64,000 bases of DNA, from positions 1,364,001 through 1,428,000 of the forward strand of contig NC_090775.1 of assembly GCF_001761485.1 (NCBI RefSeq). The letters are read 5' to 3'. Each line of letters starts with the position of its first letter. Within the stretch, counting starts at the first letter, position 1. Under the pieces are notes generated by a model that was not told where the DNA came from, did no database searches, and saw only the letters and a program-made list of their open reading frames with translations. The position numbers and the translations under genes were made by a program. Source of the DNA: Yarrowia lipolytica (Eukaryota > Ascomycota > Dipodascomycetes > Dipodascales). Below are positions 62,082 through 64,000 of this stretch, one piece after another.

Positions 62082-64000
62082 TTATTTTTGCAGCTGGCGG
62101 AATTTTGTGGGCAGTTGTGGAGCGAATCTTGTGTTTTTTTTTGGTCTGGATTACAATAAAGGACACTTTCCCCGATGTAGGTATTTTTCTGAAGAAACGC
62201 TTGAAGATGTTCAACTACAAGTACACAGCATGAGTATGTACTAGCTACTTGCACGCACTTGTACGCACTTGAACTCGTACCTTGGAGATAATACTGTAGT
62301 TCCAGTCAATGATTTTCCTAATCTCAACACTTATCTCTACACTACAATTTGAATATCGGGTGGGACTCTTGGTTCATGATTTATTGACCCAAGAGGTTGG
62401 GATTTTCACCTACTTCTCGAATAGTGGGACTCGGCTCATGCTCTGGCTCTTGTCGGCAACTAGCTGGCCTCGGCTCTATGGCCTGCTCTATGGCCTGCTC
62501 TATGGCCTGCTCTATGGCCTGCTCCGCTCTGGCGTTTAGCTCTCACTGCATCTGTGGACTCATTGGCACTTGTCCAGGAGAATGGCTCTTATTGCTCTTT
62601 GGACTTAATTGCTCATAAATGATGACATGCTCTTATGGCCTTTCAGAACTTGTGGCTTCGGTGTTTGCCCTCATACGGCATAGCCTGATAGGACTTACTG
62701 GCTGTTGCTTGGAATGGTACTGGCTCTGGTATTTCTGCTGTGGTTCTGACCAGTGTGGCTCTCAATGCTCTTTGGGCGTAATGGCTCTACTCTTCGGCGG
62801 CTCTGGCATTCGCTCTGACGATGGTGTTTCAGCTTTGGTGACTGACGTAATAGCTCTGGCTCTTGTGTGGCTCTGAACGTGGGCTCATTGCTTCAGTGAG
62901 ACTTACTTGGCCCTGACCATATCTATGGCGCCTACTCTCTTCATTAGAAATAGTGTGCATAGCGCGTCATTGCCTTCTCAACCGACACAAGAGATCCTGG
63001 AAGTTCACGGCATTGCCAAATGACAACTCTAGCGGACGACAAAAAAAATGAATGTCCTTGTTGTAGACAGATCTCGTCGTAGACAGATCTCTGTTAGTTG
63101 TGGTGTGGACAGGTGTGCTTTCAGCACCCAGCAGGCTATAAAAGGCACCTCCTGACCCCAGAATGGCTCAGAATAAACTAGTCTGACCCTGAGGAAAATA
63201 TCGGAGTCTAGAGGGGTTTATATATATCCCCAGGCCGAGCTCATTTTAGTTCAGGAAACGCGCATAACCCATGCACAAACATGCACAACCTGCAAGCACT
63301 GGGAAAAAAGAGAAGCTGATCAAAGCAGAAGCAAACGTCTTTGGCCTATAAGGGTTTAAGACGATCCAAACTATTTATTGTCGCAATCATTGCTTGATGT
63401 TTTTCTGCTGAGAAGACCTCAGAAACCCTCATATTAGCGATTTCAATTTGCCATGCCAAGAATTTCACCCTGCATAAACAACTTCAAATTTTCCAACATT
63501 GAAAATTGCAAATTGATCCAGTGGAACGTAGAAGAAAGATGTATCGGCCTTCTGAGGCCGCACAATCCGGGTTTGCAGAACAGCAAAAACATGTGTGTGT
63601 TATACGATGGCAAAAAGCAGGAGATTCGCTCTTCAGCGGGTCCCTTTTGGATGTCCTGGATGTGGAAGCAGGTTGGAGACGGAACAGAAAAGTGGCAAAA
63701 GAATTGCAGCACCTAGGATTCTCGTATGGTCTCCCACTACAATACTAACTAGGCTCTCTGGTGCTTGACTATGGCTGATCGGACGGGAAGCCGTATTTTC
63801 ACCAGGATATGGCCGCAACTGCAAACAAGTGTCGTTGAACAGCAACATCGGGCCAGATATGTCACGTGAGCAGATTCCGGGAAGGCTGCGTAGGGAAAAA
63901 TAGGCATGGACTCCGAAATTTTTCTGGGTCTCAATATTTTCCTTCGCGAATACAGTAAGCTTGAAGTATGGCCATTATAGTCTCCAAATGTGAATGCAAG
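62082..64000. other. Right-end region, no supported gene
   Basis: Contains the 12-bp repeat (62473-62520), Leu/Trp/Gly-rich frames over 62400-62880 driven by CTCT/GGCT composition, and a TATA-like CTATAAAAGG at about 63135-63144 followed by an A-rich leader. Two overlapping short frames (63453-63716 and 63506-63748) follow. The second encodes KHVCVIRWQKAGDSLFSGSL and DVEAGWRRNRKVAKELQHLG, which looks more protein-like, but no family is recognised. TCACGTGA lies at about 63860. Confidence 0.55.
62473..62520. repeat. 12-bp tandem repeat, 4 copies
   Basis: GCTCTATGGCCT repeated four times perfectly, then a partial copy. Confidence 0.96.

Noticed and set aside
62397-62876. Trp/Cys/Leu-rich small frames at 62.4-62.9 kb
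   Set aside because: They arise from CTCTGGCT/GGCCTG-type composition and a 12-bp repeat; no conserved domain or start context.

Overview
The window looks like nuclear DNA of the yeast Yarrowia lipolytica or a very close relative. The evidence is the style of the genes. Introns are few, sit near the start codon, and carry GTGAGT or GTAAGT donors with a CTAAC branch site fused to the acceptor (CTAACCCAG, CTAACCTAG). Intergenic space is wide (about one gene per 3 to 4 kb), tRNA genes are dispersed and several carry introns, and the proteins are hemiascomycete-like without the Saccharomyces gene order. This species assignment is inference; no database was searched.

Layout. 1-923 is the 5' end of the exportin CRM1 gene (minus strand, runs off the left edge). 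2939-5149 is a polarity-type single-pass membrane protein of the SKG6 family. 7958-9190 is the Hsp90 co-chaperone CNS1. A long gene-poor stretch (9.2-22.5 kb) holds one unrecognised acidic/serine-rich protein (15313-16035) and many short tandem repeats. 22538-24165 is a peroxisomal D-amino-acid-oxidase-type flavoprotein with a tiny first exon. 26838-27317 is a small CoA-binding protein. 28560-31343 is an OPT peptide transporter. At 33.1-35.1 kb an alanine tRNA gene has a small LTR-retroelement fossil inserted 13 bp from its 5' end, with a 5-bp target duplication. 35762-36994 is a UBR7/Mlo2-type UBR-PHD protein and 38448-39713 is RAD57. tRNA-Phe follows at 40198. 43215-44722 encodes a strongly expressed-looking secreted repeat protein whose reading frame is interrupted. 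tRNA-Ile (45694-45786), a small membrane protein (46204-46710) and a CSC1/RSN1 channel (46885-49620) come next. The right end carries MED22, the PP4 phosphatase PPH3, a FAM32A homologue, MAF1, a secreted aspartyl protease and tRNA-Leu(CAG).

Functional themes. Most genes are unrelated housekeeping genes, as expected in a yeast chromosome. Loose themes are Pol III biology (four tRNA genes plus the Pol III repressor MAF1), peroxisomal matrix proteins (DAO ending in SKL and a CoA-binding protein ending in AKL, divergently placed), and secretion or nutrient capture (OPT transporter, aspartyl protease, secreted repeat protein). The E-box palindrome TCACGTGA recurs in intergenic DNA throughout, often close to start codons. 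No CRISPR array, rRNA gene or plasmid/phage element was seen. The most unusual items are the secreted Asn/Gly/Asp repeat protein, the compact LTR element parked at a tRNA gene, the cluster of perfect TGTCACGTGACA palindromes upstream of CRM1, and the minisatellite-rich gene-poor region.
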